The position numbers and the translations under genes were made by a program. Source: Paraburkholderia sp. Ac-20340 (GTDB taxonomy: Bacteria > Pseudomonadota > Gammaproteobacteria > Burkholderiales > Burkholderiaceae). From it: a stretch of DNA of 32,815 nt. The stretch covers positions 1 to 32,815 of the forward strand of contig NZ_JAAGPR010000061.1 in the NCBI RefSeq assembly GCF_017104965.1, read 5' to 3'. Under the pieces are notes generated by a model, which was not told the origin of the DNA, searched no databases, and saw only the letters and a list, made by a program, of their open reading frames with translations. This document shows, piece by piece, positions 7,668-15,127 of this stretch; positions within the stretch are counted from its first letter, which is position 1, and the number at the start of each line of letters is the position of its first letter.

Positions 7668-8942
7668 ATGAACAGCATGATCGACCTCGATCCCCCCGGC
7701 TATCAGTCGCGCCCCGTCGCGGGTGAAGAAGGCGCCCGGCGCACCGTGCTCTACGGCGGATACACCGTTTTCAGTGTGTTCCAGCCGGTGTTTTCGGTCG
7801 CCCACCGCCGTGCGATCGGCTATCACGCGTCGCTGCGCGCGCACGACGAACATGGCCAGCAGGTGCCGTCGCAGGAGGTCTTCACACAGGCCGCGCGGCG
7901 TGGCGATCTGCTCGAACTCGGCCGTCTGGCCGAATCGCTGCATCTGGGCAATTTCAACGCCTTCGATTCGCATGACGAATGGCTGTTCCTGAGCCTGCAT
8001 CCCGCCGCGCTGATGGACACGAGTTACGGCGACGCCCTGCTCGCCGGCATCAAGGCGCTCGGCCTGCCGCCGCAGCGCGTGGTGCTGGAAGTGTCCGAAC
8101 AGGCGGGCGGCGAGAATTCGCGTTTCGCCGAAATCATCGACGCGCTGCGCAAGGCCGGTTTCGTGATCGCGCTGGACGGCTTCGGCGCCAAGCATTCGAA
8201 CATCGACCGCGTCTGGCAACTGCGCCCCGATATCGTCACGCTCGACCGCAGCCTGCTCGCCCAGGCGAGCCGCCACGCGCATATCGAGCGCGTGCTGCCG
8301 GGGCTGGTGTCGATGCTGCACGAGTCCGGTCAGCTGGTGATGGTGGGCGGTCTGTCGACCGAACGCGACGCGCTGATCGCGCTGGAAAGCAACGCCGATT
8401 TCGTGCAGGGCGCGTATTTCGCGCGGCCCGACGTGGAGCCGGTGCCGCCCGCCAAGGCGGCGCATCTGATGGACGATCTGTCGGCGCGTCTGCGCGAGCG
8501 CGTGAGCGCGCGCGAACGCGCCCAGAGCGCCCGCCTCGCGCCGTATGTGAGCGCGCTCGAAGCGGCGGCGGCGCAACTGGCCGCCGGGGCGAGCATGAGC
8601 GACGCCACGCTACCGCTGCTCGGGCTCGCCGAAACGGCGCGCAGCTTCCTGCTGGACGCCTCGGGCCGCCAGATCGGCGACAACGTGCTGCCGGACGGCC
8701 GCACTTCGCAGCGCGCCAAGCGCTTCCGGCCGCTGCTGCATTCCGAAGGCGCGAGCTGGGAACGCCGGCCCTACTTTATCGGTGCGATGAAGTCGCCGGG
8801 CAACGTGCAGTTCACGCCGCCCTATCTCTCGATCAACGAAGCGCACCTGTGCGTGACGGCGTCGATCGCCGCGCAGACGGCGCATGGCCTGCAGGTGCTA
8901 TGCGTCGACATCAACTGGGAAGCCGCTGCGCAGCGGGGCTAG
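7668..8942 (+). CDS. Degenerate EAL-domain protein with a C-terminal sensor-like domain
   Basis: A 424-residue cytoplasmic protein. Residues 35-255 follow the EAL (c-di-GMP phosphodiesterase) fold: FSVFQPVFSVAHRRAIGY, LEVSE (140-144), an IALDGFGAKHSNIDRVW segment, FVQGAYFARP. The catalytic signatures are lost: the EAL tripeptide is His53-Ala-Ser55, the metal-binding Asn motif reads LSLHP (109 is Ser), DDFG is Asp170-Gly171-Phe-Gly, and EGVE is Gly-Gly-Leu-Ser (227-230). Hydrolysis of c-di-GMP is therefore very unlikely. A helical linker (265-310) leads to a C-terminal domain (about 320-420, with RPYFIGAMKSPG and PYLSINEAHLCVTASI) resembling the PAS/Cache-like domain found after EAL in YkuI. 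Likely a ligand receptor or regulatory partner. Weak promoter-like TTTTGC/TAAACT lies at 7575-7603. Its stop overlaps that of the convergent sigma-factor gene. Confidence 0.85.
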   Translation: MNSMIDLDPPGYQSRPVAGEEGARRTVLYGGYTVFSVFQPVFSVAHRRAIGYHASLRAHDEHGQQVPSQEVFTQAARRGDLLELGRLAESLHLGNFNAFDSHDEWLFLSLHPAALMDTSYGDALLAGIKALGLPPQRVVLEVSEQAGGENSRFAEIIDALRKAGFVIALDGFGAKHSNIDRVWQLRPDIVTLDRSLLAQASRHAHIERVLPGLVSMLHESGQLVMVGGLSTERDALIALESNADFVQGAYFARPDVEPVPPAKAAHLMDDLSARLRERVSARERAQSARLAPYVSALEAAAAQLAAGASMSDATLPLLGLAETARSFLLDASGRQIGDNVLPDGRTSQRAKRFRPLLHSEGASWERRPYFIGAMKSPGNVQFTPPYLSINEAHLCVTASIAAQTAHGLQVLCVDINWEAAAQRG

Positions 8943-9898
8943 GCGAACACGGCGAAAGCGGTGGCAAATGGCGTTGGCGATGCGCTCGCGTATCCCGCCA
9001 GCAGCGTGCGAACCGCTGCGCCGCCGAACTGACGATTCGCGCCTCGCACGACGCCCGCTCCGGCTGCGCAGATCACGGGCATGAAACCTTGCCCGTCGTC
9101 GGCTTCGCGCACGTGCAGCCAGGCGGCCAGTTCGCCATCCGCAGCGAGTAGCGCGATGCCCGGCTCGCCGTCCAGCGCGAGCATTTCGGCGCGCAGCGCG
9201 CGTGGTGCGCCGCCCGACGCACAGGCCAGCGCCGTCGCCGTCACACCGAGCAAATCCATCAGACCGATTCGATCCTGCGCATGCAGCACATCGCGCAGAC
9301 GCTCGAGCGTGCGCGCGTGCTGTGCGGCATCGGCGGGCGCGGCTTGCGGCGCGGCATCGCGCGCCAGTCGCCCGCGCGCGCGATGCACGATCTGGCGGCA
9401 ATGCACGAGCGTGCAGCCGGTGAGCGCGGCGATCTCGGCGTAATCGCATTCAAACGCCTCGCGCAGCACGAATACCGCCTGCTCAAGCGGCGCGAGCCGT
9501 TCGAGCAACATCAGCAACGCTTCCGAAAGATGCGCGGCGCGCAAGCCTGTTTCTTCCGCCGATGGCGCACAGCCGTCGAGCCCGGAAAGCTCGCCAGCGA
9601 GCCCGTCTTGCACGGCGCTGTCGCGGCGCAGCTTGCGCAAGCGGTCGATCGCCAGCCGCACCGTCACCGTCGCGAGCCACGCCTGCGGCGTGCGCATCGC
9701 TGCGGCATCGGCGTCACGCCAGCGAAACCACGCGTCCTGCACGACATCTTCAGCCTCGGCGCGGCTGCCGAGCACGCGCGTGGCCAGCGCCAGCAGACGC
9801 GCGCGTTCCTCGCCGAAGACCGCCGCGCGGCGCGCTTCGTCCCACTGCGGCGCCTCGAATCCGTTCACTTCATCGCGTATTGCATCGATCACCGTCAT
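8939..9898 (-). CDS. sigJ: ECF sigma factor, SigJ-like, with C-terminal extension
   Basis: An alternative RNA polymerase sigma factor of 319 residues. Region 2 is at about residues 33-95 (ALATRVLGSRAEAEDVVQDA, then TVRLAIDRLRKL) and region 4 at 123-182 (LLERLAPLEQAVFVLREAF, then YAEIAALTGCTLVHCRQIV). Residues 183-319 form an extra domain in the position of the SnoaL-like extension typical of SigJ/ECF41-type factors, which act without an anti-sigma factor and are controlled by that domain. The start at 9898 is fixed by AAGGAG eight bases upstream; the longer open frame reads through the intergenic region. It is divergent from an orphan clpP (224-bp gap). The C-terminal domain is Ala-rich and divergent, so the subgroup is uncertain. 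Confidence 0.87.
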   Translation of the reverse strand: MTVIDAIRDEVNGFEAPQWDEARRAAVFGEERARLLALATRVLGSRAEAEDVVQDAWFRWRDADAAAMRTPQAWLATVTVRLAIDRLRKLRRDSAVQDGLAGELSGLDGCAPSAEETGLRAAHLSEALLMLLERLAPLEQAVFVLREAFECDYAEIAALTGCTLVHCRQIVHRARGRLARDAAPQAAPADAAQHARTLERLRDVLHAQDRIGLMDLLGVTATALACASGGAPRALRAEMLALDGEPGIALLAADGELAAWLHVREADDGQGFMPVICAAGAGVVRGANRQFGGAAVRTLLAGYASASPTPFATAFAVFA

Positions 9899-10122
9899 GC
9901 GCGTCACTCCTTCGCCTGGCGCGTGACTCGCGCCCTGTTTTGGCGGACGGCCCGCGCCGCCCCTCGCCCCTATGACGTCCGGCGCGCCGCCGATGTGACA
10001 GGCAAGCGCAAAAAATATTTCCGTCACACGGGCCTGGCGGCAAGCGTCTTCGAGGCAGTGGCGCAAACACATCGCGCCGCTTTCGCCGATCCATCGAAAA
10101 CCACCGCTTCGCGAGGCCTCAC

Positions 10123-10767
10123 ATGCACGCCAACGTCCAGCATCATGCAGCAATCGCGCCACGTGCGCTCAATCTCGTGCCGACCGTCATCGAGACCTCC
10201 GGGCGCGGCGAGCGCGCTTACGACATCTACTCGCGGCTGCTGCGCGAGCGCATCGTGTTTCTCGTCGGTCCGGTGACGGAGCAGACCGCGAGCGTGGTGG
10301 TCGCGCAGCTCCTGTTTCTCGAAGCCGAAAATCCGGAAAAAGACATCAGTCTCTATATCAATTCGCCGGGCGGTTCGGTCTACGACGGCATGGCGATCCA
10401 CGACACCATGCAGTTCGTGAAGCCCGATGTCTCCACGCTCTGCACCGGTTTCGCGGCCAGCATGGGCTCGTTTTTGCTCGCCGCGGGCGCGCACGGAAAA
10501 CGCTTCGCACTCCCGAACGCGCGCATCATGATCCATCAGCCGTCGGGCGGCAGCCAGGGCACGGCCGCCGATGTCGAGGTGCAGGCGCGCGAGGTGCTGT
10601 ATCAGCGCGAGCGGCTCAACGCGATGCTCGCCGCGCACACGGGACGCGATATCGGCCAGATCGTGCGCGACACCGACCGCGATCACTTCATGTCCGCCGA
10701 AGCCGCGGCGGAATACGGGCTGATCGACCGTGTGCTGCATACGCGCGACGAACAGACGCCGCGCTAG
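10123..10767 (+). CDS. clpP: ClpP-type serine protease, orphan copy
   Basis: Proteolytic subunit of the Clp protease, 214 residues. The catalytic triad is complete: Ser113 (GFAASMGSFLL), His138 (MIHQPSGG) and Asp187 (RDTDRDHFMS). The full family pattern, including INSPGGSVYDGMAI (80-93), is present, so it should form the usual tetradecameric chamber and need a Clp ATPase such as ClpX or ClpA. No tig, clpX or lon gene is adjacent, unlike the main clpP locus of proteobacteria, so this is probably a second copy. GAGG six bases before the ATG serves as ribosome-binding site. It is divergent from the ECF sigma factor and may belong to its regulon. The N-terminus (first 20 residues) is variable. 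Confidence 0.93.
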   Translation: MHANVQHHAAIAPRALNLVPTVIETSGRGERAYDIYSRLLRERIVFLVGPVTEQTASVVVAQLLFLEAENPEKDISLYINSPGGSVYDGMAIHDTMQFVKPDVSTLCTGFAASMGSFLLAAGAHGKRFALPNARIMIHQPSGGSQGTAADVEVQAREVLYQRERLNAMLAAHTGRDIGQIVRDTDRDHFMSAEAAAEYGLIDRVLHTRDEQTPR

Positions 10768-10779
10768 CCGCCACCACGC

Positions 10780-11430
10780 TCAGACCAGCCGCACCGCCAG
10801 CCACGCCGCCAGCACGCCTTTGTACTCGGCGACTAGCAGCTTGCGCTCCCTGGGTTTGGCGGCCGCATAAAGCGGGTTCAGGCTCTTGACGACCTGCAGC
10901 ATGACTTCGGCGATGCGATATGCCTCGTCGGCGGACAGCGCCTCGTTATAGCGACGGAACAGCGTCGAGAAGCGCTGACGCAGCTTGTTGCGCGCGGCCG
11001 CATCGCGGCGAAAATCGAGCGACGCGGACAGCAGCGGCAAATACGCCGGGTACGTGTCCATCAGATCGACCATCATGTCGAACAGGCGCTCGGCGAGCTG
11101 GGCGGGCGGCAGCGCGGGCGCGTCGGCCTGCGCCTCGATAAAGGTGCTCCAGCGCGCATCCATGTCGTTGCCATATTGCTGACGCAGCGCCAGCGCAAGC
11201 TCATCCTTGTTGCGGAAATACTGATACGCCGCGCCGATCGACACGCCCGCCTGTTGCGCGATCTGCGTCATGGTCGCGCCCTCGAAACCGCGCTCGGCGA
11301 AATCCTGCGCCGCCGCGTCGAGCAGCGCCTCGACCGTGCGCGCAGCGCGCTCCTGACGCGGCACGCGGCGCCCCGCTTCTTTCGGTGCGCTATTTGCAAC
11401 GGCGCCTGGCCGCAGCGGTGTTGCCGCCAT
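10780..11430 (-). CDS. TetR-family transcriptional regulator
   Basis: A 216-residue one-domain-plus-effector regulator. The TetR helix-turn-helix is at residues 28-76 (RTVEALLDAAAQDFAERG, then ATMTQIAQQAGVSIGAAYQYF, then NKDEL). The remaining helices form a ligand-binding domain with no recognisable ligand. The start at 11430 is chosen because AGGGAGG lies upstream; two earlier ATGs (11448, 11454) overlap the promoter region. It is divergent from the YecD-like hydrolase and the 22-bp inverted repeat at 11461-11482 lies in the gap, which strongly suggests that it represses itself and that gene. The 3' end is 12 bp from the convergent clpP stop. Confidence 0.9.
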   Translation of the reverse strand: MAATPLRPGAVANSAPKEAGRRVPRQERAARTVEALLDAAAQDFAERGFEGATMTQIAQQAGVSIGAAYQYFRNKDELALALRQQYGNDMDARWSTFIEAQADAPALPPAQLAERLFDMMVDLMDTYPAYLPLLSASLDFRRDAAARNKLRQRFSTLFRRYNEALSADEAYRIAEVMLQVVKSLNPLYAAAKPRERKLLVAEYKGVLAAWLAVRLV

Positions 11431-11456
11431 ATCTGAGCCCTCCCTCATATTCATGT

Positions 11457-11484
11457 ATCATATGTGAGGCTATCCTCACATAAT
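11457..11484. promoter_or_regulatory. TetR operator overlapping two divergent -10 elements
   Basis: TATGTGAGG (11461-11469) and CCTCACATA (11474-11482) are a perfect 9-bp inverted repeat with a CTAT centre. CATAAT at 11479-11484 (plus strand, five of six) and TATGAT at 11462-11457 (minus strand, five of six) are -10-like sequences that overlap its two edges. A bound TetR dimer would block both promoters. Confidence 0.7.
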
Positions 11485-11492
11485 GGTGCACC

Positions 11493-12077
11493 ATGACGCA
11501 AGCTAACTCTTCCCTTTCGCTCGATCCGCGCAAGACCGCGCTCGTGATGATCGACCTGCAGCACGGTATTGTCAGCCGTCCTATCGCACCGCACAGCGGC
11601 GCGCAAGTGGTCGAAAAAGGCCGTGCGCTCGCCGACGCGCTGCGCGCCAAGGGCGGCACCGTCGTCTGGGTTCACGTGCTGCTCAACGAAATCCTCGCGC
11701 TGCCTGCCGATGCGCCCACGCGCACGCCGGACGCGCCGCTCGCCCCGGCCATCGCTTCGGAACTCGTGCCGGAAATCGGCGCACAGGAAGGCGATGTGAT
11801 CGTCGCCAAGCGCCAATGGGGCGCGTTCTACGGCACCAATCTCGAACAGCAACTGCGCCGCCGCGGCATCGACACCATCGTGATGGGCGGTATCGCCACG
11901 AACTTCGGCGTCGAATCCACCGCGCGCGCGGCGTTCGACTTCGGCTTCAAGCTGGTGTTCGCCGAAGACGCGACCTCGGCGCTGAACGAAGAGATGCATC
12001 ACTTCACGTTCGAAAAGCTGTTCCGTCACATGGGCCACGTGCGTTCGACGGAAGAAACCATCGCTGCGCTGGGCTGA
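11493..12077 (+). CDS. Isochorismatase-family hydrolase, YecD-like
   Basis: A 194-residue alpha/beta hydrolase of the isochorismatase superfamily, cytoplasmic. Asp21 (MIDLQHG) and Lys106 (VAKRQWGAFYGT) of the family triad are present. The third position, Cys in nicotinamidase-like members, is Gly139 in IATNFGVESTAR. E. coli YecD has the same RQWGAFYGT and TNxGVESTAR motifs, so this belongs to the non-cysteine subgroup, not to a broken cysteine hydrolase. The substrate is unknown. The start codon is close to a predicted transcription start (-10 CATAAT ending at 11484), and I see no good Shine-Dalgarno sequence, so translation may be leaderless. Probably repressed by the divergent TetR protein. 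Confidence 0.9.
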   Translation: MTQANSSLSLDPRKTALVMIDLQHGIVSRPIAPHSGAQVVEKGRALADALRAKGGTVVWVHVLLNEILALPADAPTRTPDAPLAPAIASELVPEIGAQEGDVIVAKRQWGAFYGTNLEQQLRRRGIDTIVMGGIATNFGVESTARAAFDFGFKLVFAEDATSALNEEMHHFTFEKLFRHMGHVRSTEETIAALG

Positions 12078-12114
12078 TATCGAGCGATACTGGCCGATAT
12101 CGCCGTAGCAAACA

Positions 12115-12146
12115 AAAAAGCCCTCGATGCGAATCGAGGGCTTTTT
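12115..12146. terminator. Bidirectional intrinsic terminator
   Basis: A 9-bp stem GCCCTCGAT/ATCGAGGGC with a GCGA loop is flanked by A5 on the left and T5 on the right. It serves the YecD-like gene and the convergent sodB. Confidence 0.9.
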
Positions 12147-12188
12147 CCATGGCGCCGCGTAAAAACGCGACGCGCGAACCGGCTGCAC

Positions 12189-12767
12189 TTAAGCGAAATT
12201 CTTCGCTGCGAAGTCCCAGTTCACGATGTTCCAGAACGCTTCGACGAACTTCGGACGAGCGTTGCGGTAGTCGATGTAGTAAGCGTGTTCCCACACGTCG
12301 ATCGTGATCAGCGCGGTTGCGTCGGTCGTGAGCGGCGTTGCGGCGTTGCTGGTCGACACGATGTCGAGCGAGCCGTCAGCCTTCTTCACGAGCCACGTCC
12401 AGCCCGAACCGAAGTTGCCGACTGCAGCCTTCGTGAACGCTTCCTTGAATGCGTCGTAGGAACCCCACTTCGCGTTGATCGCGTCGCCCAGTGCGCCCGT
12501 CGGTGCACCGCCACCTTGCGGCGAGAGGCTGTTCCAGAAGAACGTGTGATTCCAGATCTGGGCTGCGTTGTTGAACACGCCACCCGACGACTTCTTGACG
12601 ATCTCTTCGAGCGAGAGCTTTTCGAACTCGGTGCCCGGGATCAGGTTGTTCAGGTTCGTGACGTATGCCTGGTGATGCTTGCCGTAGTGGAACTCGAGCG
12701 TTTCTTCCGACATGTTCGGAGCAAGAGCGTTCTTCTCGAACGGCAGCGGCGGGAGCGTAAATGACAT
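12189..12767 (-). CDS. sodB: Superoxide dismutase [Fe]
   Basis: Converts superoxide to oxygen and hydrogen peroxide in the cytoplasm. 192 residues, the normal length for the Fe/Mn family. Metal ligands are His27 (EFHYGKHHQAYV), His74 (AAQIWNHTFFW), Asp157 and His161 (TIDVWEHAYY). Gln70 in AAQIWNH and the sequence FNNAAQ mark the iron-type enzyme. The start at 12767 is supported by AAGGAA upstream. A promoter with a TACAAT -10 lies at 12840-12868, and the bidirectional terminator at 12115-12146 ends the transcript. The upstream gene on the same strand is xseA, 470 bp away. Confidence 0.97.
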   Translation of the reverse strand: MSFTLPPLPFEKNALAPNMSEETLEFHYGKHHQAYVTNLNNLIPGTEFEKLSLEEIVKKSSGGVFNNAAQIWNHTFFWNSLSPQGGGAPTGALGDAINAKWGSYDAFKEAFTKAAVGNFGSGWTWLVKKADGSLDIVSTSNAATPLTTDATALITIDVWEHAYYIDYRNARPKFVEAFWNIVNWDFAAKNFA

Positions 12768-12839
12768 GATTCGGTTCCTTCGTCGTGTTGTGGGGAGTTT
12801 TGCGTGAAGTTCTACATTCTGGCCAGCATGGAGCACTCG

Positions 12840-12868
12840 ATTGTAGGCGAGTTGGAATAACCCCGCAA
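12840..12868 (-). promoter_or_regulatory. sodB promoter
   Basis: On the minus strand TTGCGG (12868-12863) and TACAAT (12845-12840) are separated by 17 bp. The -10 matches five of six consensus bases. The leader to the sodB start would be about 65 nt. Confidence 0.6.
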
Positions 12869-13237
12869 ACGAGCGGACATTATGCCGAACATCCGCTGGG
12901 CAAGGCTTTCAGGCCTGCTTTCCGCTTCTGTTCGCGCTCGAATCGAGCTTGATTCCAGCTTGATTCGTCTTCAATCGAGTGCTCCGCGCAGCGATCTCCG
13001 CGCGATGACGGCAAACCGCGAACGGCCCGCCATGCAGCATCGGCGCATGGGCTGCCGGACCTGCGCAAGGCGATGTCCGGGCAGCGCTAACGCTGTCTGT
13101 GCTGCGATGTCTGCGCATGTCGCGCGCCTGGCCGTTCACGCTGCGCTCACGCCCAGCATCGGCCTGCAACGTGGCAAACAGATTGCAAAGCCCGTTGCAA
13201 AGCGATCGCTAGTTCAGGCGCGCTCGCAGTAGAAACC
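12869..13237. other. Intergenic region between xseA and the sodB promoter
   Basis: I see no credible gene in this 369-bp stretch. It contains two short direct repeats: AGCTTGATTC at 12946-12955 and 12957-12966, and TTGCAAAG at 13183-13190 and 13195-13202, plus the palindrome AGCGATCGCT at 13201-13210. An open frame on the plus strand (12882-13232) is Arg/Ala-rich with no family pattern. Confidence 0.5.
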
Positions 13238-14608
13238 TTAGAAACCGTCGGCAAGACGCGGCTGCACGTCGGCGAGCGAAACATCGGCGCTGCCTTGCGC
13301 AAGATGCACGGTGAGGCGCTTGCCCGGCTTGAGCGCACCGGGCGCGAGCACGGCCGCGCCGCTTTGCGCGTCGAGCAACGCCGCGTAGCCGCGTTCCAGC
13401 GTGCGCTGCGGGCTCAACACTTCAAGCCGCGCCGAAAGCGCCGCAACACGCTCGCCGGCGCGCTCGCGCCCGCGCGCAAACGCGGCGTCGAGACGCCGTT
13501 CGAGCGACTGGATCTGCACCTGCTGCGCTGCCGCGTCGGGGCGCGTGCGCTGCCAGCGCATCTGCACGATGTTGAAGCCGGCACGCGCCTGCGCAGTCGA
13601 GCGCGAACCTGCCGACGCCAGCCGGATCGCCAGTTGGCGCAGATGCGAGCGCTGCTGCGCCAGCCGTTCCGCCGGCGAAACGAGCCGCCGCGCGAGCCAG
13701 TCCAGTTGCTGCGCGCGCCGCTCCATCAACCGGCCGAAACCGCGCGCCAGCGTTGCGTGGCGCTGATCCAGCTCGCGCAGCAGCAGCGCGCGTTGCGGGC
13801 TGACCAGCTCGGCGGCGCCCGTAGGCGTGGGCGCGCGCACATCGGCGGCGAAATCGGCGATGGTGAAATCGGTTTCGTGACCCACGCCGCTCACGACGGG
13901 AATCCCGCTCGCGGCGATGGCGCGGGCCAGCGCTTCGTCGTTGAACGACCAGAGATCTTCGATCGAACCGCCGCCACGGCACAGCACGATCACATCGACT
14001 TCATTGCGCGCATTGGCGGTGTCGAGCATGGCCGTGAGCTTGTCGGCCGAACCCGCGCCCTGCACCGGCGCGGGGTACACGATCACGGGCACATGGGGCG
14101 CGCGGCGGCACAGCGTCGTGAGCACGTCGCGCAGCGCAGCCGCCTGCATCGACGTAATCACGCCGATCGCGCGCGGATGGGTGGGCAAAGCGCGCTTGCG
14201 CGCCTCGTCGAACAGCCCTTCGGCTTCGAGTTGCGCCTTCAGCCGCAGGAACGCTTCGTAGAGCCGCCCTTGCCCCGTGCGGCGCACCGCCTCGACGTTG
14301 AGCTGGAGTTCGCCGCGCGGCTCGTACATCGTCACGCTCGCGCGCACCTCGATGCGGTCGCCTTCGCGCGGCGTGAATTCGGCGTACTGGGCACGGCCGC
14401 GGAACATCACGCAGCGGATCTGCGCCTGCGCGTCCTTGATCGAAAAGTACCAATGGCCGCTCGCAGCGCGCGTGAAATTCGACACTTCGCCGGAAATCCA
14501 GGCGAGCGGAAAATTGCGCTCGAGCATCGAGCCGATTGCGCGATTGAGCGCCGAAACCGGGATGACGGCGTCGCCGCCAGGCGCGGAAGATAAGCGGTCG
14601 GAGAACAT
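13238..14608 (-). CDS. xseA: Exodeoxyribonuclease VII large subunit
   Basis: Large subunit of the single-strand-specific exonuclease VII used in repair and recombination, acting with XseB, which is not in the window. 456 residues. The N-terminal OB-fold is at residues 15-110 (WISGEVSNFTRAASGHWYFS, MYEPRGELQL). The catalytic domain follows with IGVITSMQAAALRDVL, CRGGGSIEDLWSFNDE and GVGHETDFTIADFAADVRAPTPT split across residues 150-265. A long helical region and a C-terminal LERGYAAL segment complete the family pattern. The start at 14608 gives a normal-length N-terminus. A perfect DnaA-box-like sequence lies 10 bp upstream of the start. Confidence 0.96.
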   Translation of the reverse strand: MFSDRLSSAPGGDAVIPVSALNRAIGSMLERNFPLAWISGEVSNFTRAASGHWYFSIKDAQAQIRCVMFRGRAQYAEFTPREGDRIEVRASVTMYEPRGELQLNVEAVRRTGQGRLYEAFLRLKAQLEAEGLFDEARKRALPTHPRAIGVITSMQAAALRDVLTTLCRRAPHVPVIVYPAPVQGAGSADKLTAMLDTANARNEVDVIVLCRGGGSIEDLWSFNDEALARAIAASGIPVVSGVGHETDFTIADFAADVRAPTPTGAAELVSPQRALLLRELDQRHATLARGFGRLMERRAQQLDWLARRLVSPAERLAQQRSHLRQLAIRLASAGSRSTAQARAGFNIVQMRWQRTRPDAAAQQVQIQSLERRLDAAFARGRERAGERVAALSARLEVLSPQRTLERGYAALLDAQSGAAVLAPGALKPGKRLTVHLAQGSADVSLADVQPRLADGF

Positions 14609-14617
14609 TGCAGACGG

Positions 14618-14626
14618 TGTGGATAA
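14618..14626 (-). promoter_or_regulatory. Perfect DnaA-box sequence
   Basis: TGTGGATAA is the reverse complement of the consensus DnaA box TTATCCACA and lies 10 bp upstream of the xseA start codon. Binding by DnaA is an inference from sequence alone. Confidence 0.5.
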
Positions 14627-14892
14627 ACGGCAGGCGCGAAGCGGCCCGCACAGACGATAGACGCTTCAGGGGGCCGCGTCCAGCAGGAAACGCTCCCAGC
14701 GCGTGATCGGCCTGACAGGCGGGGTGAAGTTTCCACATTGGTTACACCAACTGTCACATTTGCGGCAGATCGTGCGCAAGCGCAAAAATATCACGTATGT
14801 TATTGATTTATATGTAATTTATATATCGACGAAGAAACCTTACACCGATGGAATGGCGCACGAATGCGCCTTTGCGGCCGCGGGGCACCGAC

Positions 14893-14913
14893 TTCTCCAC
14901 AAAGTTGTCCACA
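14893..14913 (+). promoter_or_regulatory. Pair of imperfect DnaA-box-like sequences
   Basis: TTCTCCACA (14893-14901) and TTGTCCACA (14905-14913) each differ from TTATCCACA at one base. They are in the same orientation, 12 bp apart, downstream of the AT-rich island. Confidence 0.4.
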
Positions 14914-15127
14914 GGGGGTGGATTTTTCGGAGGAAACACCTGCCTGGCCTGCTTCTGCTTCACCTCCCGCCCGCACCGCTTGCCGCCTCTCCCGCACCCG
15001 CGCTAGAGTGCCGGGTTCACGTCGGCCTCTCGACGGCCTGGTCGGCGCTGCGCCGTTTGCCCACATCGAACTGGAGAACCGCTCCGATGCCCACCCCGTC
15101 CCGCCTTCTCACTCGCCAGACTCGCCG

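Larger units (their letters stand above)
14609..15127. other. Long intergenic region upstream of lpxK and xseA
   Basis: 519 bp between divergent xseA and lpxK without a recognisable gene. It holds an AT-rich island at about 14783-14835 (runs such as TTTATATGTAATTTATATAT) that stands out in this GC-rich genome and probably carries promoters, and DnaA-box-like sequences at both ends. A plus-strand frame of 142 codons (14703-15131) ends in an ATGA overlap with lpxK but shows no protein family pattern. In many betaproteobacteria exbB and exbD precede lpxK; neither is seen here. Confidence 0.5.

Noticed and set aside
7668..8942. Active c-di-GMP phosphodiesterase
   Set aside because: All catalytic motifs of the EAL domain are replaced.
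12882..13232. 116-codon plus-strand frame between sodB and xseA
   Set aside because: Arg/Ala/Ser-rich composition typical of non-coding GC-rich DNA, no ribosome-binding site and no family pattern; it also covers the sodB upstream region.
14618..14913. Chromosomal origin of replication
   Set aside because: Only one perfect DnaA box, and none of the usual neighbours (rpmH, dnaA, dnaN, gidA) are present.
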